This document shows, in pieces, positions 19,093 through 26,821 of a DNA stretch of 64,000 nucleotides. The DNA is from an uncultured Pseudomonadales bacterium. Its GTDB lineage: Bacteria > Pseudomonadota > Gammaproteobacteria > Pseudomonadales > Azotimanducaceae. Every line of letters begins with the position of its first letter. The first letter of the stretch is position 1. The notes under the pieces are model-generated. The model was not told the origin of the DNA. It saw only the letters and a list, made by a program, of their open reading frames with translations, and searched no databases. The translations under genes were made by a program, and so were the position numbers. Location: contig CAJJAX010000030.1 in NCBI GenBank assembly GCA_905182155.1, forward strand, positions 1 through 64,000, given 5' to 3'.

Positions 19093-19550
19093 AAGCTGGC
19101 GAAATCCTGCTGACGAAAAGCCTCGAACAAGACAATGGCCGCGGCATTAGAGAGATTGATGGAGCGACTATCCGGGCGCATTGGGATGGTGATCGATGCC
19201 GCAAACGCGTCAGAGAACAATAAGGCTTCTGGTAAGCCTCGGGTTTCTGGGCCAAAGGTTAAAAAGTCATTGTCCTCGAACTGAAATTGGTCATACCGGA
19301 TTGTTGCCTTGGTGCTGACGGCAATGAACCGGGCCTGGCCCGCGCCTGCTTTTAGGGATTGAAAGTTTGGATGCACTTCAACGCTTGCAAAATCGCGATA
19401 ATCAAGCGCGGCTCGCCGCAATAGCTTTTCTTCCAAGGTAAACCCTAAGGGCTCAACCAGGTGCAGACGCGCGCCGGTATTGGCGCATAACCGCATAATG
19501 TTGCCAGTGTTTGGGGGGATCTCAGGCTCAAAGAGCACGACGTTCAGCAT
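19086..19550 (-). CDS. trmL: tRNA (cytidine/uridine-34 2'-O)-methyltransferase
   Basis: SPOUT-class methyltransferase modifying the wobble ribose of tRNA-Leu isoacceptors. At 154 residues it has the trefoil-knot motifs in order: motif 1 IPPNTGNIMRLCANTGARLH, motif 2 FGPETRGLPE, motif 3 IPMRPDSRSINLSNAAAIVL. Full length, clean frame. It lies between secB (convergent, overlapping by 7 nt) and ntrC (same strand), a position also known in Pseudomonas. Confidence 0.95.
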   Translation of the reverse strand: MLNVVLFEPEIPPNTGNIMRLCANTGARLHLVEPLGFTLEEKLLRRAALDYRDFASVEVHPNFQSLKAGAGQARFIAVSTKATIRYDQFQFEDNDFLTFGPETRGLPEALLFSDAFAASITIPMRPDSRSINLSNAAAIVLFEAFRQQDFASFH

Positions 19551-19580
19551 TTTTTTGGGCCTTGTTAAGCGGTCTGATGG

Positions 19581-21014
19581 TCAGTCGTCTGAACCGGTGC
19601 TGTCCATATCGAGCTCCTGCATTTTTCGAGTTAGGGTGTTTCTTCCCCAGCCAAGCAGCATCGAGGCATCGCGTTTTCGGCCTGAAGTATGGGAGAGGCT
19701 CGCATCAATCATGACGCGCTCAAATAACGGTAGCGCCTCGCCCAGCAGGCCGGCTTCTCCTAAATCATTCGCTAGCAATCGGCTTTCAGCCCACCGGCCC
19801 AGTAGATGATGCCATTGATCGGTTGCGCTGGTTTCGGTCTCGGCCTCGGGATGCCGAAGTTCGGGTGGTAAATCGCTGAGATGGACGTCTCGGCCAGTTG
19901 CCATGACGGTAATCCAGCGGCAAAAATTTTCCAGTTGCCTCACGTTGCCAGGCCAAGGCAGGCTGCACAGATAACGCAAGGTTTCTGGCAGCATGATTTT
20001 GCTTTCTTCGTCGAGCTCTTGGCCCGCGGTCTTTAGGAAGTGCGCGAGCAGGAGCGGAATGTCCTCGCGTCGATCTGCTAAATTCGGGAGATGAAGCCGG
20101 ATCACGTTCAGTCGATGAAATAAATCCTCTCTAAAGCGATTCTCCGCCACCAGCGATTGCAGGTTCTGATGGGTTGCCGCAATAATTCGGACATTGGCGG
20201 TTCTGGGTTCATGGCCGCCAACCCGGTAAAATTTGCCGTCGGATAAAACGCGTAATAGCCGGGTTTGGGTTTCTGCGGGCATATCCCCGATTTCATCCAG
20301 GAAGAGGGTCCCGCCATTGGCTTGCTCAAAACGACCGATTCGAACTTGATTGGCGCCAGTAAAGGCGCCCTTTTCGTGCCCGAAGAGTTCTGATTCAATG
20401 AGGTCTTTGGGGATGGCGGCCATGTTCAGGGCCACAAAGGGGAACTCTCGTCTTGGGCTATGGCGATGTAGGGCGTGCGCCACGAGCTCTTTACCGGTGC
20501 CGGACTGGCCGTTAATCAAGACCGTGACGTGGGATCTGGACAATCGCCCGATGGCTCTAAAGACCTCCTGCATTGCCGGCGCTTTGCCGATCATCTCATT
20601 GGTTGGGTCATCGTCCTGTTGGGTCGGGTTGTGATTTCGGTCCGGAAGATTGGCCAAAGCCCGTTTCACGACGGAAACCGCCTCGTCCACTTCAAAAGGT
20701 TTGGGGATATATTCGAACGCGCCACCCTGAATTGAAGACACAGCGCTGTCCAAATCCGAATGCGCGGTCATGATGATAACGGGTAAGTCAGGACACGTTT
20801 GTTTGATCTCGGCAAGCAACGCCAGGCCATCCATGCCGTGCATGCGGATATCGCTGATAATTACTTCGGGTTTTTCGGTCTTAAAGGTTTCAAGGAGTGC
20901 TTCTGCTGAATTGAAGCAAGTCACATCTAAACCTTCTTTGCTGAGCGCTTTGTCGAGGACCCACCGAATTGATTTTTCATCATCTGCGACCCAGACTCGA
21001 TTCATTGCAGTCAT
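19581..21014 (-). CDS. ntrC: Nitrogen regulation response regulator NtrC (sigma-54 activator)
   Basis: Enhancer-binding activator of nitrogen genes. Order: receiver domain with phospho-acceptor Asp in VIISDIRMHGMDG (residue 55 from the first Met, 52 from the more likely MNRVWVADDEK start); AAA+ domain with Walker A GQSGTGKELVAHALH, the sigma-54 contact loop GAFTGANQ and Walker B GGTLFLDEIGD; C-terminal Fis-type helix-turn-helix LLGWGRNTLTRKMQELDM. About 474-477 residues, full length. The start overlaps the ntrB stop by 4 nt. Probable targets are in this window: the sites at 22198-22212, 24759-24775 and 24790-24806. Confidence 0.97.
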   Translation of the reverse strand: MTAMNRVWVADDEKSIRWVLDKALSKEGLDVTCFNSAEALLETFKTEKPEVIISDIRMHGMDGLALLAEIKQTCPDLPVIIMTAHSDLDSAVSSIQGGAFEYIPKPFEVDEAVSVVKRALANLPDRNHNPTQQDDDPTNEMIGKAPAMQEVFRAIGRLSRSHVTVLINGQSGTGKELVAHALHRHSPRREFPFVALNMAAIPKDLIESELFGHEKGAFTGANQVRIGRFEQANGGTLFLDEIGDMPAETQTRLLRVLSDGKFYRVGGHEPRTANVRIIAATHQNLQSLVAENRFREDLFHRLNVIRLHLPNLADRREDIPLLLAHFLKTAGQELDEESKIMLPETLRYLCSLPWPGNVRQLENFCRWITVMATGRDVHLSDLPPELRHPEAETETSATDQWHHLLGRWAESRLLANDLGEAGLLGEALPLFERVMIDASLSHTSGRKRDASMLLGWGRNTLTRKMQELDMDSTGSDD

Positions 21015-22108
21015 GATCGGGCAACCTCCAAAGGAATGATCAAGCTAAATTGGGTTCGCCCTCGATCTGAGTTGAACTCAAGGACGCCCTTGTGACGATG
21101 GACGATGGCGTGGGCGACGCTGAGGCCGAGTCCGGTGCCGTCTGGGCGGCCAGTGATCATCGGCATAAAGAGGTTGTCCCGAAGTGCGGCCGGGATGCCT
21201 GGCCCGTTGTCGATGATGTCTACCTTTAAAACATTGCGATGCCTCACCGATGCAATGGTGAATTGACGTTCTGTACGGGTAACCAATTTAATCGTCGCGT
21301 TCGTAGTTTTCTCAAGCGATTGCATCGCATTGCGAATGATATTGAGGATCGCTTGGAAGATTAGGTCGGGGTCCATCAGGGTTTCGGGAATCGAAGGATC
21401 ATAATCTCGATTAATCGTGAGCGTGGTTTGCGTTTCGAGTTCAATCAGTTTCCGCGCCCGTTCAAGAATTTCGTGGATGTTGCCGGGTTTAAACTCCGAC
21501 GGTTTGTTCGGGCCAAGTAATCGATCCACCAGCGTTTTTAGTCGATCGGTCTCCTCGATAATGATGGCGGTATATTCTTTGAGTTCGCCTGAGACCAGTT
21601 CTTCGTGCAGCAGTTGTGCCGAGCCTCGAATGCCGCCTAACGGATTTTTGATTTCATGGGCGAGCCCCCGAATCATCTGCTGGGTGCCTTCTTGGTGTTC
21701 TCGGTTGAGGTTGTCCCGATCGATTCGAAGATATCGATCCAGCGCGATGACCTCAATGAGCAGGCCAGCTTCTCCGGGTTCCGGTAGTGGCGAGACGGTG
21801 AGGTCAACGGTAATGTGTCCGCCTCCAAGCAGTTCTATCTGAGCTTGTCTTTGGGTATAGAGTTGATTGTTTTTAAGTGCTTCACGCAACAGAGGCTCGA
21901 ATTTGAGCCAGCCAGGCACGTTAAAGGATAGGGGTTTCTCCAGCGCCCTCTTTTCTGACAGTTCGAACAGGCTCTCGGCGGACTGATTGATTCGAATCAG
22001 ATTAAGGTTTCGATCGAGCAGCAAGACGGCCGTGGTCAAGTTATCGATGGCGGTTTGATCCATAAGTTGCCGGTATTGTTGTGATGATTGCTGAGAAGTC
22101 TGATTCAT
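21011..22108 (-). CDS. ntrB: Nitrogen regulation sensor kinase NtrB
   Basis: Cytoplasmic histidine kinase/phosphatase acting on NtrC under control of the PII protein. 365 residues: N-terminal PAS domain (TTAVLLLDRNLNLIRINQSA), H-box with His151 in RGLAHEIKNPLGGIRGSAQL, N-box FQAILNIIRNAMQSL, and G-boxes DNGPGIPAALRDNLFMPM and GTGLGLSVAHAIVHRHKG. No membrane segment, as usual for NtrB. Coupled to ntrC. The upstream gap carries a perfect NtrC-type dyad, suggesting autoregulation. Confidence 0.97.
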   Translation of the reverse strand: MNQTSQQSSQQYRQLMDQTAIDNLTTAVLLLDRNLNLIRINQSAESLFELSEKRALEKPLSFNVPGWLKFEPLLREALKNNQLYTQRQAQIELLGGGHITVDLTVSPLPEPGEAGLLIEVIALDRYLRIDRDNLNREHQEGTQQMIRGLAHEIKNPLGGIRGSAQLLHEELVSGELKEYTAIIIEETDRLKTLVDRLLGPNKPSEFKPGNIHEILERARKLIELETQTTLTINRDYDPSIPETLMDPDLIFQAILNIIRNAMQSLEKTTNATIKLVTRTERQFTIASVRHRNVLKVDIIDNGPGIPAALRDNLFMPMITGRPDGTGLGLSVAHAIVHRHKGVLEFNSDRGRTQFSLIIPLEVARS

Positions 22109-22197
22109 GTGGTCTTAGAAGCAAGATCCGCACCAATTTGACAATGCGCCGAACACCCCGTTTGAGCGTGTGGTTCGTGTGTGGGTTTGAGTCTACC

Positions 22198-22212
22198 GCA
22201 CCAAATTGGTGC
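22198..22212. promoter_or_regulatory. NtrC-type binding site upstream of ntrB
   Basis: GCACCAAATTGGTGC is a perfect dyad around one central base and matches the known NtrC consensus GCAC(T/C)A-N3-TGGTGC in all arm positions. It is 90-104 bp upstream of the ntrB start and 9 bp beyond the stop of the preceding gene. A weaker half-site GCACCAATTTG starts at 22130. The placement fits NtrC repression of its own ntrBC promoter, as known in enterics. Confidence 0.75.
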
Positions 22213-22220
22213 GCTCAATG

Positions 22221-22605
22221 TTATGGGCGCGCAATGTAGCGCCGAACATCGAGGTTGATTGGCGCTGATCGATTGATCTCTTGACCGGTTTTTAGCTCTT
22301 TCACAACCAAATAGAAGGTGTGAAGTCCGCGCGGGACATCCTGAACGATGGTTTCCCCCGGCTGTGCGGCCGCGCTGATTTGACCATCCTCGGTTTCGAT
22401 GTTGAGGGTGTGGTTTTTTGCGAGTCTTGGTTTGACCTGGACGTTGAAAGGCAGCTGGCCAGCAATGGCCTGAACTCTTGGCTCACCCAAGCTCGACACC
22501 AAGTGCAACCTATAGACGGGATCAGCCTGCTGCTGGGCGGCGGTTAGTCCCGCTGTTGCGAGCAGCAGGGCGGCGAATAAAATTTTGAGGGTTGGACTGG
22601 GTCAT
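22221..22605 (-). CDS. Small secreted protein between glutamine synthetase and ntrB (DUF4124-like position), one frameshift
   Basis: About 125 residues joined. The ATG at 22605 opens MTQSNPQ, then a one-base frame change gives a typical signal peptide, KILFAALLLATAGLTAAQQQ, and the mature part ADPVYRLHLVSSLGEPRVQA. The C-terminal 75 residues look like a beta-sandwich (NHTLNIETEDGQISAAAQPG, VPRGLHTFYLVVKELKTG). In Pseudomonas, DUF4124 proteins with a similar C-terminal beta domain are encoded between glnA and ntrB, so this is probably the ortholog, but the DUF4124 N-terminal motif itself is not clear. Function unknown; probably periplasmic. Confidence 0.6.
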
Positions 22606-22657
22606 AGTGCTGTTCGAGGGGTGAAGGCTTAAACAGTATAAAATATGGTGGCGTAAA

Positions 22658-22710
22658 GCCAGTCAAGAAAAAAGCCAGTCAAGAAAAAAACCAGTCAAGA
22701 AAAAAACCAG
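22658..22710 (+). repeat. 16-17-bp tandem repeat, three copies
   Basis: GCCAGTCAAGAAAAAA repeats three times with A-tracts of 6-7, plus a partial CCAG. It sits 53 bp upstream of the small secreted protein (minus strand), in its leader or promoter. Unrelated in sequence to the larger array that follows. Confidence 0.85.
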
Positions 22711-22830
22711 CTCGAAGGGAAGTGTCTGTTGAAGCCTTGATATGGTTTCAAAGATGAACGCGGGTCGCGTTGGTCGGTGGCTCGCAGACCGGCTGTAACT
22801 TAATTAGGCGGGTCACCCCGAATGGGAGAA

Positions 22831-23331
22831 GCCCTTAGCGGGATGAAAGAGCCCTTAGCGGGAGAAGAAGCCCTTAGCGGGAGAAGCCCTTAGCGGGATG
22901 AAAGAGCCCTTAGCGGGAGAAGAAGCCCTTAGCGGATGAAGAAGCCCTAAGCGGGAGAAGAAGCCTTTAGCGGGTTAAGAAGCCTTTAGCGGGTTAAGAA
23001 GCCTTTAGCGGGTTAAGAAGCCTTTAGCGGATGAAGCCCTTAGCGGGTGAAGCCTTTAGCGGGTTAGGAAGCCCTTAGCGGGATGAAGAGCCTTTAGCGG
23101 GTGAAGCCTTGAGCGGATGAAGAAGCCCTTAGCGGATGAAGCCGTTAGCGGGATGAAAGAGCCCTTAGCGGGATGAAGAAGCCCTTAGCGGGAGAAGAAG
23201 CCTTTAGCGGGATGAAACCCTTAGCGGGATGAAGCCCTTAGCGGAATGAAGAGCCTTTAGCGGGTTAAGAAGCCTTTAGCGGGATGAAGAGCCCTGAGCG
23301 ATTTGGGCGTTTTGCCAAGCCTTTAGCGATC
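22831..23331. repeat. Minisatellite-like array, about 25 copies of an 11-bp core with variable linkers
   Basis: The core GCC(C/T)TTAGCGG recurs about 25 times. It is followed by one of a few linkers, GATGAAAGA, GAGAAGAA, GTTAAGAA, ATGAAGAA or GAGAA/GTGAA, so units are 16, 19 or 20 bp (two of 17). Cores with T and linker GTTAAGAA cluster at 22963-23020 and 23253-23290, suggesting duplication of blocks. Last copies (23291 onward) are degenerate. The unit length is not a multiple of three, and stops occur in all frames, so it is not a coding repeat. It separates glutamine synthetase from the ntr genes and, if transcription reads through, would form a repetitive RNA. No spacers, so not CRISPR. 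Confidence 0.95.
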
Positions 23332-23503
23332 AGAGATGCCCTGCGCTAAGCGTTACGTGTTGGCCTCGGAAAACATCATCAATCTGAAAAGTGGGGATTG
23401 ACCTTAAAAAAAAGGCGAGTGGCATCGCGGGCTCGCATCGATTGAATAGGCGGGGCGTGTGGGTAACCCTGATGGGCTTGTTTGGCGCTAGGTAGGCTAA
23501 AGG

Positions 23504-23535
23504 GCTCGGGTACCCCGAGGCCGGGGTGCCCGAGC
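23504..23535 (-). terminator. 14-bp hairpin terminator of the glutamine synthetase gene
   Basis: GCTCGGGTACCCCG pairs with CGGGGTGCCCGAGC (one T-G wobble) around the loop AGGC. It starts 8 bp after the glutamine synthetase stop. On the minus strand the hairpin is followed by CCCTTTAG, a short T-run only. Strong stem, so termination or 3' end protection of the mRNA is likely. Confidence 0.75.
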
Positions 23536-23542
23536 GTTTGGA

Positions 23543-24553
23543 TCAGCTCAGCGCTTCTTTGCTGGTCTTAATGATTGCCGCGGCAACCTTGTAAGGGTCC
23601 GCGTTGGAGGCGGTTCTGCGGTCTTCTAATCGGCCTTTCCAGCCATCTGCCACGGTGCTAACCGGGATGCGAATGCTCGCACCACGATCAGAGACGCCAT
23701 AGCTGAACTGATCAATAGACTGTGTCTCGTGCTTACCCGTTAGGCGCTGGTCGTTCTCTGCGCCATAAACACTCATGTGTCTTTGAATGTTGCGGCCAAA
23801 GCTCTCACAAATCTTGGTGAAAGTTTCTTCTTTGCCTGATGTGCGCATCGCTTCGTTTGAGAAGTTTGCGTGCATGCCAGAGCCGTTCCAGTCTGTGTCG
23901 CCAAGTGGCTTAGGATGCCAATTGATAACATAGCCAAACTTCTCGCCAGTACGGTCCAGTAAATAGCGGGCCAGCCACAATTCATCGCCGGCTTTCTTTG
24001 CACCCTTGGCAAAAATTTGGAATTCCCATTGCCCACAGGCTACTTCGCCGTTGATACCTTCAACGTTGAGACCCGCTTCTAAGCAAATGTCCATATGTTC
24101 TTCAACACAATCACGCCCAAATGCATTGATGCAGCCCACCGAACAGTAGTAAGGCCCTTGGGGTCCAGGGTACCCGCCATGAGGAAAGCCAGGAGGTAGT
24201 TTAGTGTCAACGTCCCACAAAAAGTATTCTTGCTCAAAACCGAACCAAAAATCATCGTCATCATCATCGATGGTTGCCCGACCATTGGAGACATGGGCGG
24301 AGCCGTCGGGGTTGAGGACTTCAGTCATCACAAGATAGCCATTGTTGCGATCTGGATCGGGGATGATGGCAACGGGTTTGAGCAGGCAGTCTGAGTTACC
24401 GCCCTCAGCTTGTTCGGTTGAGCTGCCGTCGAATACCCACATTGGGCAATCTTCGAGCTTGCCCGAGAAATCAGATCGGACCATGGTCTTGCTGCGCAAG
24501 CTTTGAGTGGGCTCATAGCCGTCGAGCCAAATATATTCTAGTTTTGCCTTCAT
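23543..24553 (-). CDS. glnII: Glutamine synthetase type II (GSII, eukaryotic-like)
   Basis: ATP-dependent synthesis of glutamine from glutamate and ammonia. It is not the 470-residue GSI (GlnA) usual in gammaproteobacteria. At 336 residues it has GSII hallmarks: YIWLDGYEPTQSLRSKT, WVFDGSSTEQAEGGNSDC, FGFEQEYFLWD, GINGEVACGQWEFQIF, WNGSGMHANFSNEAMRTSG, and LTGKHETQSIDQFSYGVSDR with RIPVSTVADGWKGRLEDRRT. GSII lacks the GSI adenylylation Tyr, so activity control must rest more on transcription. It occupies the slot next to ntrBC that glnA holds in Pseudomonas and has its own sigma-54/NtrC control region. AGGAG lies upstream of the ATG. Confidence 0.95.
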   Translation of the reverse strand: MKAKLEYIWLDGYEPTQSLRSKTMVRSDFSGKLEDCPMWVFDGSSTEQAEGGNSDCLLKPVAIIPDPDRNNGYLVMTEVLNPDGSAHVSNGRATIDDDDDDFWFGFEQEYFLWDVDTKLPPGFPHGGYPGPQGPYYCSVGCINAFGRDCVEEHMDICLEAGLNVEGINGEVACGQWEFQIFAKGAKKAGDELWLARYLLDRTGEKFGYVINWHPKPLGDTDWNGSGMHANFSNEAMRTSGKEETFTKICESFGRNIQRHMSVYGAENDQRLTGKHETQSIDQFSYGVSDRGASIRIPVSTVADGWKGRLEDRRTASNADPYKVAAAIIKTSKEALS

Positions 24554-24672
24554 CGTTGAGTTATCTCCTAGGTTTGTAACGAAGATCCTGCGCTGGCAAC
24601 GTCGCTAGCCACACCCTTCGCGGGTTGTAAACGGTAAAGCCTCAATACTCGGCTTTGCTCGGGTAAGAAAAA

Positions 24673-24687
24673 GCAAAGACTATGCCA
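24673..24687 (-). promoter_or_regulatory. Sigma-54 (-24/-12) promoter of glnII
   Basis: On the minus strand TGGCATAGTCTTTGC matches the consensus TGGCAC-N5-TTGC with the invariant GG and GC exactly 10 nt apart. The predicted start is about 24661, giving a leader of about 108 nt before the ATG. Together with upstream NtrC-like sites it forms the standard nitrogen-regulated arrangement. Confidence 0.8.
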
Positions 24688-24758
24688 TGAGCGGCAAGGC
24701 GTTAAGTGTTTGATAAATATAATTTTTATTTAATTCTGATGTAAAGCGGCGGCCGGAA

Positions 24759-24775
24759 TGCACCAAAATAGAGCG
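24759..24775. promoter_or_regulatory. NtrC-like enhancer site 1 for glnII
   Basis: TGCACCAAAATAGAGCG: the left half GCACCA is perfect for NtrC; the right half (TAGAGC against TGGTGC) matches 4 of 6. Its centre is about 106 bp upstream of the predicted sigma-54 start. Confidence 0.65.
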
Positions 24776-24789
24776 TTAAATGGCTTGTT

Positions 24790-24806
24790 CGCACCAAAAT
24801 AAAGCG
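24790..24806. promoter_or_regulatory. NtrC-like enhancer site 2 for glnII
   Basis: CGCACCAAAATAAAGCG repeats site 1 almost exactly. The centre-to-centre distance is 31 bp, about three helical turns, which places both on one face of the DNA for cooperative NtrC binding. Its centre is about 137 bp upstream of the predicted start. Confidence 0.6.
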
Positions 24807-24957
24807 CCTGTTGTCGTCAGCGCGTCATGGATTCTTTGCACGTGTTCTTGCCTTCAGAATTTTATAAAATCACCCGTCTTGGATGCCAACGACCAATCCT
24901 TTGAAGGGCCTTGATTTTCTAGTTGTTTAGAATCCTCGCACCGGGGGCGGATTTCAG

Positions 24958-24963
24958 TATAAT
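24958..24963 (+). promoter_or_regulatory. Candidate -10 box for typA
   Basis: TATAAT lies 41 bp upstream of the typA start codon at 25004. The -35 region is poor. A small hairpin (CCGC-TCCTTCG-GCGG) follows in the leader. Confidence 0.4.
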
Positions 24964-25003
24964 CCCGCTCCTTCGGCGGTTATGCCCTTTCGGATCTCAC
25001 TTT

Positions 25004-26818
25004 ATGTCTCAGAATCTACGGAATGTCGCTATCATAGCGCACGTTGACCATGGAAAAACAACCTTGATCGACAAGTTGCTATCGCAAGCCGGCGCGCTGC
25101 AGCGAGGTGATGAAAGCGGCGAGCGGTTGATGGACTCTAATGATCTGGAAAAAGAACGCGGCATTACCATCTTAGCGAAAAATACCGCGTTAGATTGGCG
25201 CGGCGTTCGCATCAATATTGTCGATACCCCAGGACACGCTGATTTTGGCGGGGAGGTTGAGCGTATCTTGAGCATGGTCGACTCGGTCTTGTTACTCGTT
25301 GACGCTGTGGAAGGCCCGATGCCGCAAACGCGGTTTGTGACGCGAAAAGCCTTCGAAAACAAACTAAATCCGATTCTGATGGTCAATAAAATTGATCGCG
25401 AGGGCGCTCGCCCAGACTGGGTGGTTGATGAGGTCTTTGAATTGTTCGATCAATTGGGCGCAACCGAAGAGCAGCTCGACTTTCCGGTCGTTGTGGGTTC
25501 TGCGATGCAAGGTGTTGCGGGTCCGAATCGAGATGAATTGGGTTCGGACTTGAGCTATCTACTCGATCTGATTGTTGATCAGGTGCCGCCACCAAAGGTC
25601 GAAGAAAACGGTCCGCTGCAGATGCAAATTAGTGCTTTGGACTACAACAGTTATGTCGGACTTATCGGCCTTGGCCGCATTACCAGGGGGGAGATTCGTA
25701 AGGGTCAGAGTGTTTCGGTGGTCAATGCCGAAGGGCAAATCAAAAAGGGCCGAATTCTTCAGGTGATGGGCTTTTCCGGGTTGAGCCGTGTTGAAATCGA
25801 GTCGGCCAGTGCGGGCGATATCGTCTGTGTTTGCGGCATCGATGGCTTGAAGATTTCAGATACGCTGTGTCAAGTCGATCAACCGGACGCGCTGCCGGCG
25901 CTCGTGGTCGATGAACCGACCATTTCGATGACCTTTCAAGTCAACACCTCGCCTTTTTCCGGTCAAGATGGCAAGTTTGTGACCAGTCGCAATTTAAAAG
26001 ATCGATTAGCGCTCGAGTTGCAATATAACGTGGCTTTGCGAGTGACCCCAGGCGATACGGCGGATAAGTTTGTGGTTTCTGGTCGCGGTGAGCTTCATTT
26101 GGGGGTGCTCATTGAAACCATGCGCCGGGAAGGCTATGAACTCGGGGTGTCTCGCCCGGAAGTCATTCTGAAAGAGGTTGATGGCGCGATTCATGAGCCC
26201 TTCGAAAATCTCAGTATTGATTGTGAGCAGGTGCATCAAGGCGCCATCATGGAAGTGATTGGCACACGAAAAGGGAACCTGAGCAATATGGTTCCGGATT
26301 CAAAGGGCAGGGTTCGACTCGACTTTGTGATCCCAACGCGCGGTTTAATAGGCTTTCGGTCGGAATTCATGACCCTGACCTCCGGCGGCGGTATCATCAG
26401 TAGTGTTTTCTCTCACTACGGGTTGCGTTCAGGCGAAGATATTAATTCAAGACGTAACGGCGTCTTGGTCTCGATGGTGAGCGGCAAGAGTTTGGGCTTT
26501 AGCTTGTTTAACCTGCAGCCCCGGGGCCGACTCTTTATTAACCCGAATGAGGCGATTTACGAAGGCATGATTATTGGCATTCATACCCGAGGTAACGACT
26601 TGCCGGTTAACCCGATTAAAGGCAAGCAGTTGACCAACGTTCGGGCCTCGGGCACGGATGAAAATATTGTGCTGACGCCGCCAAATGAGTTTAGAATATG
26701 CAGTTGAATTCATAGATGACGATGAGCTTGTTGAGATTACGCCTGAATCAATCAGCTTCGAAAGAAACTGCTCACTGAAAATGAGCGAAAACGCGCCTCT
26801 CGGACTAAAGTCGATTAA
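25004..26818 (+). CDS. typA: Ribosome-associated GTPase TypA/BipA, C-terminal frameshifts
   Basis: Translational GTPase that binds ribosomes under stress and helps 50S assembly. The start MSQNLRNVAIIAHVDHGKTT at 25004 matches the family; the frame is open upstream to 24923 but that part is promoter. G1 is AHVDHGKTT, G2 ERGITI, G3 DTPGHADF, G4 NKID. The EF-G-like domains III/V and the TypA-specific C-terminal domain (VPDSKGRVRLDFVIPTRGLI) follow. After IVLTPP the frame changes near 26690 (MSLEYAVEFIDDDELVEITP) and again at about 26755, where one C appears missing, giving RKKLLTENERKRASRTK and a stop at 26818. About 605 residues, normal. Confidence 0.95.
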
Positions 26819-26821
26819 AAC

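Noticed and set aside
22121-22135. Second sigma-54-like element (minus strand TGGTGCGGATCTTGC) before ntrB
   Set aside because: GG and GC are correctly spaced, but transcription would begin at the ntrB start codon, leaving no leader, and the element overlaps an NtrC half-site.
22831-23331. CRISPR array
   Set aside because: The repeating unit is only 16-20 bp, linkers are near-identical and not unique spacers, and there are no cas genes.
25004-26818. Programmed frameshifting in typA, rpmE or gpmI
   Set aside because: No slippery heptamer with a downstream structure is visible and these families are not known to use recoding.
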